Assembly (NCBI GenBank): GCA_963827515.1
Contig: CAWHBF010000008.1
Location: forward strand, 62,001-126,000
Length of the DNA: 64,000 bases
Direction: 5' to 3'
Origin: JABFSA01 sp963827515
GTDB taxonomy: Bacteria > Acidobacteriota > Vicinamibacteria > Vicinamibacterales > UBA2999
A model generated the notes under the pieces. The model was not told the DNA's origin. It worked only from the letters and a program-made list of their open reading frames with translations, and ran no database searches. A program made the position numbers and the translations under genes. Below, piece by piece: positions 28,663 through 38,077 of the stretch. Positions within the stretch are counted from its first letter, which is position 1, and each line of letters starts with the position of its first letter.

Positions 28663-30464
28663 GTCTGTGGCCCTCCGCCGTGCCGGCTCCCCAACAGACC
28701 CTTGGCGCGGTGCACCAGTCGTGCGCGCAACTCAGCGCGTCGACGCTGCCGTTCGCGCGCCGCCTTCTCGCGGGACTTGGCCTCCCGCTGGCGCGCTTTT
28801 TCCGATTGAGCCTTCTGCCGCTCGGCCTCGGCGGCGTTGACGGCCGATTCGCGCGCCGCCACCTTGGCCGCACGTCGTCTCTCGCGGTCTTGTTTCGTGT
28901 CCTCGGCCGCGCGCGCGCGGGCCTGCCGCGCCTGCTCGTGCGCCTCGAGGCGCTGCTGATGCTCCCGATCGGTCCGGTGCCAGTCGTCGCGAAAGAGCTC
29001 CGCGCCGTACATGCGCCACAGCACCAGAAACACAGGGTAGCTGGCCCATCGAACGATGAGCAGGTACCACGGCGTCTGCTCGGGTGCAGGCGCTGGGAGC
29101 GAGGGGATCCCCTCGAGCGCGTCGCACAACACGGGGGTCGCCGGTTTCTCCAGACCGTGAGGCCGTATGAACTCACGCACGAACCGACGATTCGTGCCCG
29201 ATGCGGCCCGCGACGGATCGAGCGACGTCCGCCAGTTGCGCGTGGTGCTCCTCGAAGCTGGTGCTCGTCCGCAGCAGGCCTCCACCGACGTTGAGCAGGT
29301 AGTGAAAGTGGAGTGTTCCCTGCTGGTTGTCTGAGAACTCAGGGCGCCAGGATGGTGTGCACCGGGCGATCAACGATGGCGGCCTCGAGGAAAGCGCTCG
29401 TATTCAGGCCGACGACAACCGCGCTGTAGTGGAGCGACTCGAAATAGTCCTCTTTCGAAGGGGCATCCATGGGGTTCGACCCGTAGAGCGCGACGTGCTC
29501 GAAGCGCAACAGGTCGATCGACTTCCATTCCTCCATCCGCGCGGGATGCGGCCTGATCAGAATCGCGGCCGTTCGAAGCTCCGTGATCTCGCTTTCGCGA
29601 AGACTCGCAATCCACCGGACCACGAACTCCGCTTCCACAGGACTGCCCCAGAACAAAGCGGAGCATACATACAGGACGAACGGTCGATCTGAGGGAAGCC
29701 CGACATGCCGACAGAACTGCTCGCGCGTGCGGACTGGAGCCCGTCCGAACCATTGGTCGTAACACTGCGCGCCCGTGACGATCACCCGATTGGCGGGCAC
29801 CCCGTGCAGACGTACGGCCTCGTCCTTCTGCGTCTCGTTCCACACCAGGACACGGAGAGGCACATCTCGAATGAGCGCCTTGCTCGACAGATGGTCCCAG
29901 CTGCCGACGGAGAAGACCGTTCGAAAGCCTTCGGCTTTCGCGGCGCGCAGAATCTCGAACTGCCAGGACCCGAGGTATACGAGGGGCGTGATCAGCACGA
30001 TATCCGGTCCGTACTCGCGCAGCTGCTGCCGAATCTCGGACACCGCGGGCAGCGCGCGCTCGAGCGTGCGAAGCACGGCCAGTAGTCGTCGACGCCGTGG
30101 CGCACCGCGGAACATGCCTCGGCTCAATCGCACCAGCATCGGAGGCACACGTTCCTCGGCTCGCGAGCGCAGCTTCGGCGCCGCGTCGTAGCTGGAATCG
30201 AAATACCGGAGGTAGTCGGCCCACAGACGAATCGTCCGTGCCAGCTCGAACCAGAACGCCGACGTCGTCGGAGATGGCGACAGGCGGGTCCAGCTGATCA
30301 GCGGATGATCGGCAAGCACGGCATCGAGGGCCTTCTCCCAGCCCAGAGATTCGGTGCGACTCACGGCAAGGTGGATCGTGGTGTCCTCTCGCGGCCAACT
30401 CGCGAATGACCGGCTCGTAGACCAGGAACGAACCCAGATGCTGTACCGACAGGAAGATCCGCAT
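28659..30464 (-). CDS. SWDHL-family protein with long charged C-terminal helix, three frameshifts
   Basis: About 600 residues once single extra bases near 30378, 29345 and 29210 are removed. Starts MRIFLSVQHLGSFLVYEPVI. Motifs: SVGSWDHLSSKALIRDVPLR, VWNETQKDEAVRLHGVPANR, VTGAQCYDQWFGRAPVRT, LIRPHPARMEEWKSID, VVGLNTSAFLEAAIVDRPV, NQQGTLHFHYLLNVGGGLLR, FVREFIRPHGLEKPATP. Then a hydrophobic stretch (WYLLIVRWASYPVFLVLW) and about 115 residues dominated by Arg, Lys, Glu, Ala and Gln, a candidate single alpha helix. The frame is otherwise free of stops, so sequencing error is the simpler reading. It starts 2 bp after the upstream stop. Confidence 0.7.
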
Positions 30465-30466
30465 CG

Positions 30467-32181
30467 CTACGGCACCTGATCCGGCTCACCCTTGCGCCAG
30501 GTCAGCACGGCGTGCAGCCCGGACTTGCTGCGATTGAGCAACCAGCGTGACGGCAGGACAAGCCCGCGCTTGAGCACCATCTTGACGAGACGAAAAGCCA
30601 GACCCGGCAGACGCCTCACAAAGCGCGCCGCGTAGATGAGCCGCGACACGAGACCGCGAAGCACGAGGCGGGCCGGTCGCGTCCAATGAAGAACGATCGA
30701 ACGCAGCTTCGCCCGCTCCATGGTCATCACCGTGGCGACGACAGCCGCCGGCACGAGCGACGCCCGGGTCAGACGATCGACGAGTGACGCAGCCTGAGGC
30801 GCGGGCCCAGGGCCAGCCGCGAAGCGCTCGATCTCTTCGACCACGCGCGGTGTCGCCGGAACGTCGAGACCATGCGGCCGGATGAACCCTTGAATGAATC
30901 CGCGCGCGCGTTGCCGCTCGGTGCCCTGCCCTGTCAGCAACTGGGAGAGCTGAGCGACGTGCACGTCGAGGTCCGCAGCGAGGTGCAGCAGGCCGCCCTC
31001 GACGTTCTTGAGATGCTGGAAGTGAAGCGTGCCCTCCTGCGTCGATGCAAACTCCGGCACGTCAATCGTGTAGACCGGTCGCCCGACGATGCCCGACTCG
31101 ATCATGGCGCTCGTGTTCACGCCGACCACGGCTTCCGCGTGATACATCGAGTCGAAGTAGTCGGCACGGGCTTGTCCGCCGATCGGATTGACGCCGGTCT
31201 TCGGCCAAAATGCCGCGTCGGGGAACTCGGCAGCCAGTTCCACGCCTTCCCACTGTCGAGCATTCTGGGGATGCGGCCGGACGAGTACCCCGCAGACCGG
31301 AGTCGTGGATCGCTACTGTGCCTGATCGCCCCGATCCACTGACGCACGAATGCGACTTCGTAGGGTGCGATGAAGGGTGACGAGCAGAGATAGAGCAGGA
31401 TCGGTCGCGCTGAATCGAGTCCGACTTGCCGGCAGAAGCCGTCGCGATCGAGCGAGGGCTTCGTGGCGAACCAGTGGTCGTAGGCCTGAGCGCCGGTCAC
31501 GAGCACGCGTTCAGCAGGCACGCCATGCAGCGCCACCGCTTCCTGCTTCTGGGCCTCGTTCCACACGAGCACACGATCCGGCAGCTCGTGAATCAGCCCC
31601 TTGGTCGTCAGGTGATCCCAGCTGCCCACACCGAGCACGCTCTTGATCCCCAGCTGCCGGGCACACCGGACGTGGTCGACCTGGTGGGAACGGAAGTACA
31701 GGAGCGGCGTCAACATCAACACATCAGGTTTGATACGCCGGAAGACGGCGGCCACCTCGTCAGGCGGAGGGAGTACCCGTTCGGCCGCTCGAAACAGGCG
31801 GCGCAGGACGGCCAAGCCGGGACCCGATCCCAGCAGGGGCATTCGCGCCAGCGCAATGGCGAAGGCGGGCGCCTGATCGGCCGCACGGCTCCGGAGTTTC
31901 TCAGAATGGGCCCAGCGGGGATCGAGATAGCGCCAGTAGTCGAGCGTCGCGCGAACGCCTGTCGCCAACGAATACCAGAGCCGGTGTCGGCTCGACGGGA
32001 GCAGCTCGAAGGTGATCGAGGGATGGTCGGCTGCGAGGAGGTCGGCCATCTTGCGGCCGTCAATGGCGTCTGTCCGTTCGGCCAGCAGATGCAGGTGATG
32101 CCCACGTTCGGCCAGAAGGCGAATCGTCGACTGGAAGTTTCGGAGGAACCCGAAATGCGTGGCCGAAAAGAGGATCTTCAT
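30467..32181 (-). CDS. SWDHL-family protein, first gene of the minus-strand operon, one frameshift
   Basis: About 571 residues if one G is restored to the GGGG run near 31288 (frame then reads ..SAGVLVRPHPQNARQW..). Starts MKILFSATHFGFLRNFQSTI at 32181. Motifs: LGVGSWDHLTTKGLIHELPD, VWNEAQKQEAVALHGVPAER, VTGAQAYDHWFATKPSLDR, ILLYLCSSPF, DYFDSMYHAEAVVGVNTSAM, EGTLHFQHLKNVEGGLLHLA, FIQGFIRPHGLDVPATP. The last 120 residues are basic with hydrophobic patches (LVDRLTRASLVPAAVVATVM), suggesting membrane attachment. It faces the divergent plus-strand operon across a 234-bp gap. Confidence 0.75.
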
Positions 32182-32415
32182 CCGGACATTGGCACACTGC
32201 CTGGCGAGGTACAGGCTCCCGCCCTCTCACCTACAGGTAGGCGCGTGCAGATATGAGCGCGCACACCACGCCCACTACCTCAAGCGACGGAGCTGAGCTC
32301 CGGAGGCAGACACTGGGCTGACTGGCTGTGCATTATGCCGTGTGAAGGAGGTGGCGCGCGTCCTAACTTGTAGATAATATGAGATTTGAGCCGAGAGGGT
32401 CAATAAGACACACGC
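32182..32415. promoter_or_regulatory. Divergent intergenic region between two SWDHL operons
   Basis: This 234-bp gap separates the 32-kb minus-strand unit from the three-gene plus-strand operon, so promoters for both should lie here. It is visibly richer in A and T near its right end (AGATAATATGAGATTTG at 32372-32388). A 15-nt palindrome CGGAGCTGAGCTCCG lies at 32288-32302 and could be an operator. A perfect Shine-Dalgarno-like AAGGAGGTG stands at 32345-32353, about 65 nt before the TTG start of the next gene, with no clear reading frame attached. No confident -35/-10 pair was found. Confidence 0.45.
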
Positions 32416-33975
32416 TTGCGTATTCTTTTCTCCGTCCGGAATCCAACCTACGTCCGCCACTACGATTCCGTCCTCCGCAAGCTGGCCGAACGGGGGCATG
32501 ACGTGCGGCTTGTCATGCGGCCAGGGACGCGGTCATGGCCGGCCTCGGTGCTCACACTTGCGCGGGAATGCCCCGCCATCCAACTATCGACGTTACCCGA
32601 GGCCGCCTTCAACCATTGGTGGGAACTGGCGTCGCGGTTCCGGCACTCCCGCCTCTACCTGCGCTTCCTGAAACCGGAGTATCGAGGCACCCCGGGACTG
32701 CTGGCAAGAGCGAGGGCCCGAGCACCCCGCTTGGCAGTGCATCTCGGCGAATGGCTCGGGTCACACAGCGCCCTCCGTCGGATGCTCGTTCGGGCGATCG
32801 ACGTCCTCGAGCAGTCCACGCGCAGTGCCGCCACGTTCCATCAGTACCTTCGAGATCAACAGCCGGATGTCGTCGTGATGACGCCCCTCGTCGTCTTGAA
32901 GACGGCGCAGCTCGACCTGGCCCGGGCGGCGATGGAATTGGGTGTCCGAAACGTCTTCGCCGTAGCCAGTTGGGATCATCTTTCGAGCAAGACCGAGCTG
33001 ACGTTCGCGCCACAACGGGCCTTCGTCTGGAACGAGATCCAGAAGAAGGAAGTGGTTCAGTGGCACGGTGTGGCCGCCGACGACGTCATCGTGACCGGTT
33101 CGCAGGTCTTCGACGAGTGGTTCGGCAGGACGCCATCGACGACGCGCGCCGATTTTTGCGCCCGCATCGGCCTGCGCGCGGATCGCCCGATCGTGCTGTA
33201 TGTGTGTTCGTCCCTTCTGGAAGGGAGCCTACCCGAGGCTCCTTTCGTCGTCCGCTGGGCGCAGCACCTTCGAGCGAGCAGGCACGCGTTGCTGCGAGAC
33301 AGCGGCATCCTCGTACGACCGCACTTCAGGCGCCGACGCGAATGGCGAGACGTCAATCTCGGCGGTCTCGCCAACACGGCGTGCTGGCCGCTAGAAGGAG
33401 AGGCTCCGGCGGATGCCGAGGCGAAGGCCGACTACTTCGATTCGCTGTACCATGCGGACGTCATCGTCGGCCTGAACACCAGCGCCATGATCGAGGGGGC
33501 GATCGTCGGCCGTCCGGTCCATACGGTCCTCCTGCCGGAGTTCACCGAGAGCCAGGAAGGCACGATCCACTTTCACTATCTGCTGAACGACACCCACGGA
33601 GTGCTCCACGCGACCCGTTCGCTCGACGAACACGCCGACGACCTCGCCGCGACGCTCGAAGGGCGTGGAGCGGACGCTGACCGCAGCGCACGCTTCGTCC
33701 GCACGTTCGTCCGGCCGAGTGGATTGGAGATCCCCGCGACCGCGCGCTTCGTCGATGAGTTGGAGCAACTGGTCAGACAGCCTCCGCCGGCGCCCGTCGC
33801 CGTACCGCCGTGGACGCATCTGATTCGTCCGGTGTTGTGGCCGTTCGCGCTGGCAGCCTCGGCGAAGGCACGCCAGTCTCGCGATGCATTCCGCCGCCAG
33901 AAGCGCGACCTGCTCATCGAGCATCGGCGGCGAAAGGCTGCAGACAGGTCAACGAGCGCCAGGCACAAGCCGTGA
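32416..33975 (+). CDS. SWDHL-family protein, putative GT-B-like glycosyltransferase, TTG start
   Basis: 519 residues, intact. The in-frame stop TAA at 32404 and the family start pattern RILFSVRNPTYVRHYDSV leave the TTG at 32416 as the only reasonable start. Motifs: FAVASWDHLSSKTELTFAPQ, VWNEIQKKEVVQWHGVAA, VTGSQVFDEWFGRTPST, IVLYVCSSLLEGS, ILVRPHFRRRREWRDVNL, DVIVGLNTSAMIEGAIVGRP, EGTIHFHYLLNDTHGVLHAT, FVRPSGLEIPATA. The N-terminal block VMRPGTRSWPASVLTLAREC replaces the ESLGG-type segment of the minus-strand members, so with the next gene it forms a subgroup. The tail is basic. Followed after 12 bp by a close paralogue. Confidence 0.75.
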   Translation: MRILFSVRNPTYVRHYDSVLRKLAERGHDVRLVMRPGTRSWPASVLTLARECPAIQLSTLPEAAFNHWWELASRFRHSRLYLRFLKPEYRGTPGLLARARARAPRLAVHLGEWLGSHSALRRMLVRAIDVLEQSTRSAATFHQYLRDQQPDVVVMTPLVVLKTAQLDLARAAMELGVRNVFAVASWDHLSSKTELTFAPQRAFVWNEIQKKEVVQWHGVAADDVIVTGSQVFDEWFGRTPSTTRADFCARIGLRADRPIVLYVCSSLLEGSLPEAPFVVRWAQHLRASRHALLRDSGILVRPHFRRRREWRDVNLGGLANTACWPLEGEAPADAEAKADYFDSLYHADVIVGLNTSAMIEGAIVGRPVHTVLLPEFTESQEGTIHFHYLLNDTHGVLHATRSLDEHADDLAATLEGRGADADRSARFVRTFVRPSGLEIPATARFVDELEQLVRQPPPAPVAVPPWTHLIRPVLWPFALAASAKARQSRDAFRRQKRDLLIEHRRRKAADRSTSARHKP

Positions 33976-33987
33976 AGCGTCGATAAT

Positions 33988-35613
33988 ATGGGCTTGCGCA
34001 TTCTCTTTTCCGTCAGGAAACCCACGAACGTTCGGCACTACGAGCCGGTGCTCCGCGCGCTCGCGGCGCGAGGGCACGACATCGAACTGGTGCAGGAGCA
34101 CCTCGCGGACTTCGATTGGCCGCCATTCGTGCTCACGCTCGCGAAGGACTGCCCGAATATCCGTCTCGGCATGATGCCTACCTCGGCGAAGACCCACTGG
34201 TGGGAGCTGGCGACCCGTTTTCGCCGGGCGCGTTTCTATCTGCGCTTCTTCGGCCCAGCCTACAAGGACACTCCGGCACTCCTTGCGCGCGCGCGCAAAC
34301 GGGCGCCTCGACCCGCCGTGCGCGTGGCGGAGATTTTCGGAGAGAGGGGCCGCAGGTTTCTCATCCGCATCCTGGACATCCTCGAGCAATCCACGCGCAG
34401 CGCCGCGATCTATCACGACTACCTCCGCCAGCAGCGCCCCGACGTCGTCGTCTTGACGCCGATGGTCGTGCTCAAGACCGCACAGCTCGATCTCGCCCGC
34501 GCGGCGATGGAACTCGGCATCAGAAATGTCTTCGCGGTTGCCAGCTGGGATCACCTGTCGAGCAAAGGGGAGCTGAACTTCTCGCCGCAGCAGGTCATGG
34601 TGTGGAACGAGGTGCAAAAGCGGGAGGCCATCGAGCTGCACCGTCTCGAGCCCGCCAGCATCGTCGTAACGGGTTCTCAGGTGTTCGACGACTGGTTCAA
34701 TCGTCAACCGTCGACGACCCGTGAGGAATTCTGCGCGCGTGTGGGCCTGCGGCCCGACCGCCCCATCGTGCTCTACGTGTGTTCTTCCCTCCTCGAAGGT
34801 AGCCCGCCAGAGCGGAAGTTCGTTGTGGAGTGGGTAAAGCGACTCCGTGCGAGCGGGCACCCGACGCTCAGGGACTGCGGAATTCTCGTGAGGCCACATC
34901 ACGAACACGGCGAAGGATGGCGACGGGTCAGCTTCGAGGAGTACGACAATGTGGCGTGCTGGCCGCGAGCGGGCGATCTCCCCATCGACGTCCGTTCCAA
35001 GTCGGACTACTTCGACTCGCTCTATCACGCGTCGGCGGCCGTTGGTCTCAATACGAGCGCGATGATCGAGGCGGCTATCCTGGGCCATCCGGTGTTCACC
35101 ATCTTGCCGCCCGAGTTTCAGGACAGTCAGGAAGGCACGGTGCACTTCCACTACCTGCTGCAAGGTTCCGACAAGCTGCTGCACTCCGCGCGATCGTTCG
35201 AGGATCACACGCGCGACCTTGCGGCGACGCTCGACGGCCACAATCCCGATCCCGAGCGGAGTGCACGGTTCGTTCGCGCGTTCGTGCGTCCCCGCGGCCT
35301 CGAAACTCCCGCGACGATGGTCTTCGTCGAGGAATTGGAGGCGCTGGCGGCGCGCCCAACACCCACGCCTCTCCCGGTGCCGGTCTGGACCCACCCCATT
35401 CGGCTGATTCTGAAGCCGTTCGCCGACGCGGCGGCCCGGCGCATCCTGCTCATGGAAGAGTTGTCACGCCGACGATCCCAGGAGCGCCTCGAGGAGCACC
35501 GCCGGAACAAGTTGCCGCAGCTCATGGAGTACCGCCAGAAGAAGGCCGAAGAGGCCAGGCGGCGGAAAGAGGAACTGGCTGGAGCGGTGAGCAGTCCAGA
35601 GGACGCTCCGTGA
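33988..35613 (+). CDS. SWDHL-family protein, putative GT-B-like glycosyltransferase
   Basis: 541 residues from the ATG at 33988; a TTG six bases later would match the start of its neighbour exactly. Closely related to the preceding gene: both share HWWELA(S/T)RFR, LEQSTRSAA and LDLARAAMELG stretches, so this is a tandem duplication. Motifs: FAVASWDHLSSKGELNFSPQ, VWNEVQKREAIELHRLEP, VTGSQVFDDWFNRQPSTTR, SAAVGLNTSAMIEAAILGHP, EGTVHFHYLLQGSDKLLHSA, FVRPRGLETPATM. The C-terminus is a long charged helix (ELSRRRSQERLEEHRRNK). The stop overlaps the next start as GTGA. Confidence 0.75.
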   Translation: MGLRILFSVRKPTNVRHYEPVLRALAARGHDIELVQEHLADFDWPPFVLTLAKDCPNIRLGMMPTSAKTHWWELATRFRRARFYLRFFGPAYKDTPALLARARKRAPRPAVRVAEIFGERGRRFLIRILDILEQSTRSAAIYHDYLRQQRPDVVVLTPMVVLKTAQLDLARAAMELGIRNVFAVASWDHLSSKGELNFSPQQVMVWNEVQKREAIELHRLEPASIVVTGSQVFDDWFNRQPSTTREEFCARVGLRPDRPIVLYVCSSLLEGSPPERKFVVEWVKRLRASGHPTLRDCGILVRPHHEHGEGWRRVSFEEYDNVACWPRAGDLPIDVRSKSDYFDSLYHASAAVGLNTSAMIEAAILGHPVFTILPPEFQDSQEGTVHFHYLLQGSDKLLHSARSFEDHTRDLAATLDGHNPDPERSARFVRAFVRPRGLETPATMVFVEELEALAARPTPTPLPVPVWTHPIRLILKPFADAAARRILLMEELSRRRSQERLEEHRRNKLPQLMEYRQKKAEEARRRKEELAGAVSSPEDAP

Positions 35614-37034
35614 AGGCGCTGTTTCTTGTCCACAATCTCGGAAAGACACGCCACTTCGAACGCGTCATCGCCGAGCTGACCGCACGTGGGCATTCGGTGG
35701 TCATCACGGCGGCGCACAAGAGAAACAAGCCGCTGAAGCTTGGCACTTTCAGCGATGACCCACGGGTGGATGTCGTCACGAACCCCGTGCGACGAGTCGA
35801 CCAATGGGAACCGTTCGTCCGGCCGCTTCGACAGGCTCGGGACTACGTGCGTTTCCTCGACCCGAGCTACGCGGACAAGCAGAAGCTTGCGGATCGCGCC
35901 AGAGGCTACGCGCCACCCGGTTGGCCCGCGCGCATGGACCGCCTACGCCCGCGCCGACGCCTGATCAAGTCGGCGCTCGAACTGGCCGAACGCCTGATTC
36001 CGAGCGAACGCTATTACGAGCTCTTCATCCGCTCTCACGCCCCTGATGTGATCCTCATCACGCCGCTCATCGATTTCGGTTCGTATCAGACGGACTACGT
36101 CAAGAGTGCGCACGCCATCGGGATCCCCATCGCGTTTCTGCCGTTCAGCTGGGACAACCTCACCAATCGGGGCCTCGTGCGGATCGCGCCGGATCGCGTG
36201 CTCGTCTGGAACGACCACCAGAAGCGAGAGGCCGTGACGTATCACGACGTTCCGGCAGACGACATCGTCGTCACGGGTGCGCCGCGGTTCGACGATTTCT
36301 TCGCGATGCAGCCGTCATCGGGCAGGGAGGAGTTTTGTGCGCGGGCAGGCCTCGATCCGTCACGGCCGTTTCTGTTGTACCTGTGCTCGTCACACTTCGT
36401 CGCGCCTGACGAAGTCTCTTTCGTGCGCCGGTGGGTTGACGCCGTGCGCCAGGACGCCTCGTTGAGCCACTGCGGCATCCTCGTTCGTCCGCATCCGGCG
36501 CACGCGGAACCTTGGGAAAAAGGATCTGGTCTCGACGGGATGGGGAATGTGGCCGTATGGCGAGAGTCCCCCAAGGTGCAGGCAGATCCTGCGCTGTACG
36601 ATTCGCTTCACCATTGCGCCGCCGTCGCGGGTTTGAATACCAGCGCGATGATCGAGGCGGGCATCCTCGGCAAGTCGGTGCACACCATCGCGACGTCCGA
36701 GTTCGCCGGGGGACAGGAGCAGACACTCCACTTTCACTACCTCCTGGCGCGGAATGGGGGGCTGGTCGAGGTTGCGGCGGACCTGGCCGAACATTGCCGA
36801 CAGATGTCCGAGGCGCTGGCACACCCTGAGGTCGGAGCAGCGAGAAGCCGCCAGTTCGTCCAGTCGTTCGTGCGTCCAGGTGGACTCGATCGACCGGTGG
36901 CGCCGATCATGGCAGACGAGATCGAGCGCGTGGCTGCCCTCGCGAAGCAGCCGCGCGGGGCGCCGCTGTGGCACGCCCCCGTTCGACGCGCACTGCTCGC
37001 CGCCCTCAAGCGACGCACAAGCGGCGCGAATTGA
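35610..37034 (+). CDS. SWDHL-family protein, putative GT-B-like glycosyltransferase (SWDNL variant)
   Basis: 474 residues from the GTG at 35610, whose last bases form the TGA of the previous gene; the frame continues upstream only as a shadow. Starts VKALFLVHNLGKTRHFERVI. Motifs: FLPFSWDNLTNRGLVRIAPD, VWNDHQKREAVTYHDVPADD, VTGAPRFDDFFAMQPSS, FLLYLCSSHFVAPDEVSFV, ILVRPHPAHAEPWEKGS, AAVAGLNTSAMIEAGILGKS, QEQTLHFHYLLARNGGLVEV, FVRPGGLDRPVAPIM. It lacks the charged tail of its neighbours. Its closest relative by motif is the minus-strand gene at 25814-27412, not its operon partners, so the operon mixes two subgroups. Confidence 0.75.
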   Translation: MKALFLVHNLGKTRHFERVIAELTARGHSVVITAAHKRNKPLKLGTFSDDPRVDVVTNPVRRVDQWEPFVRPLRQARDYVRFLDPSYADKQKLADRARGYAPPGWPARMDRLRPRRRLIKSALELAERLIPSERYYELFIRSHAPDVILITPLIDFGSYQTDYVKSAHAIGIPIAFLPFSWDNLTNRGLVRIAPDRVLVWNDHQKREAVTYHDVPADDIVVTGAPRFDDFFAMQPSSGREEFCARAGLDPSRPFLLYLCSSHFVAPDEVSFVRRWVDAVRQDASLSHCGILVRPHPAHAEPWEKGSGLDGMGNVAVWRESPKVQADPALYDSLHHCAAVAGLNTSAMIEAGILGKSVHTIATSEFAGGQEQTLHFHYLLARNGGLVEVAADLAEHCRQMSEALAHPEVGAARSRQFVQSFVRPGGLDRPVAPIMADEIERVAALAKQPRGAPLWHAPVRRALLAALKRRTSGAN

Positions 37035-37045
37035 CGTCCGCCGCT
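37020..37045. terminator. Short hairpin between convergent genes
   Basis: AGCGGCG at 37020-37026 pairs perfectly with CGCCGCT at 37039-37045 across a 12-nt loop that contains the stop of the plus-strand gene. The convergent minus-strand gene stops at 37049. A 7-bp GC stem could end transcription from both sides, but there is no T-run on either strand, so this is only a weak call. Confidence 0.3.
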
Positions 37046-37048
37046 GAT

Positions 37049-38077
37049 CTACTCTCGAGCGCGGTCCATGAGCGCCGCGCGGACCCGCACGGGAAGCAGT
37101 CTTCGCATGCGCGACGCCATGTCGCCGGTTCGCCCGTAGTCGCGCAAGGCCTTCCTCGCTGGTGCCATCGGTGAGGCAGGAAGGTGAAGCGGCGCCGTCG
37201 TGCGCGTCGCGACGACACGCAGCCGTGTTGGCTGCCCCTCGGTCAGGGTCTCGTCAAGCCGGTCGTCGAGACGAGCGGTGAACGCCAGTCCCGTGCGGGC
37301 CAGCAAACTCTGCAGACACCTTTCCGAAAACGCGACGACATGCTTTCGCCCGTTGATGCAGTAACGGTAATTCCGATGCACGGGCAGCGTGTCGAGCCTC
37401 GGCACACTGAGGAACAAGACTCCACCGTCCCGCAGTGACCCAGCCACCTGCCGCAGGAGACCGAGCGGCTCGGCGACATGCTCAAGAACGTGATGCAGAA
37501 TCGCAAAGTCGAAGCTGTCGTCCTGCGGTGGGGCGTCCAGGCGATGGTGGCGCAGAAACGCCACGGAGGTCGATGGCTCGATCCCGTAGGTCTGCCAACC
37601 GAGGTCCTGGAGACTGTCCAGAAATCTGCCGTCGCCACAGCCGAAGTCCAGCACTTTGGCGCCAGACAGCGGCGTCTCAATGGGCAGGTACGGCGTCAGC
37701 GCCTCTAGGAGCAGATCGCGACCGCTCCGTTTGCCTCCCGCCTTTCGCGGCTTCGGCTTCTTGCGCCTGAGAAGAGCCTTCTCTTCGATTCGCTTCGTAC
37801 GCTCCTCGTGCAACGCGGCCCACGGCCCCTCGGCCGAGTAGAACCGATTGAGATCCTCACGTGTTGGCGGCGGGTTCGAGAAGAGCAACCCACACTCGTC
37901 GCAGCCTGTGGCGAACGAGACTCGCCGGCCGTCGGAGGTTCGCATAATGGAAAAGGCATCCAGGACTTGGATCCGTGGCGAGGTGCATGCGGGACAGACC
38001 GCTATCTCCTCGGAGAATCGAAGCCACCACCCGGCCGGCCGTCGTCGACTCTTCTTCCGGTGCTCACCGGTTGGCAA
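37049..38077 (-). CDS. Class I SAM methyltransferase with N-terminal zinc-binding motif
   Basis: About 342 residues if the TTG at 38077 is the start; no ATG or GTG occurs in frame before the first motif, so the start is uncertain. CPAC and CDECG pairs form a zinc knuckle, then the SAM site KVLDFGCGDGRFLDSLQDLG, FDFAILHHVLEHVAEPLGLL and the motif DGGVLFLSVPRLDTLP. This is the Methyltransf_12/13-like layout often seen in glycan clusters. A Lys/Arg-rich block (LLRRKKPKPRKAGGKRSG) precedes the SAM site. It overlaps the end of the second permease gene by 14 bp and is the last gene of the minus-strand export operon. Confidence 0.75.
   Translation of the reverse strand: MPTGEHRKKSRRRPAGWWLRFSEEIAVCPACTSPRIQVLDAFSIMRTSDGRRVSFATGCDECGLLFSNPPPTREDLNRFYSAEGPWAALHEERTKRIEEKALLRRKKPKPRKAGGKRSGRDLLLEALTPYLPIETPLSGAKVLDFGCGDGRFLDSLQDLGWQTYGIEPSTSVAFLRHHRLDAPPQDDSFDFAILHHVLEHVAEPLGLLRQVAGSLRDGGVLFLSVPRLDTLPVHRNYRYCINGRKHVVAFSERCLQSLLARTGLAFTARLDDRLDETLTEGQPTRLRVVATRTTAPLHLPASPMAPARKALRDYGRTGDMASRMRRLLPVRVRAALMDRARE

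Noticed and set aside
34830..35609. Upstream extension of the third plus-strand SWDHL frame
   Set aside because: It overlaps the real preceding gene out of frame; the family start motif begins at the GTG at 35610.
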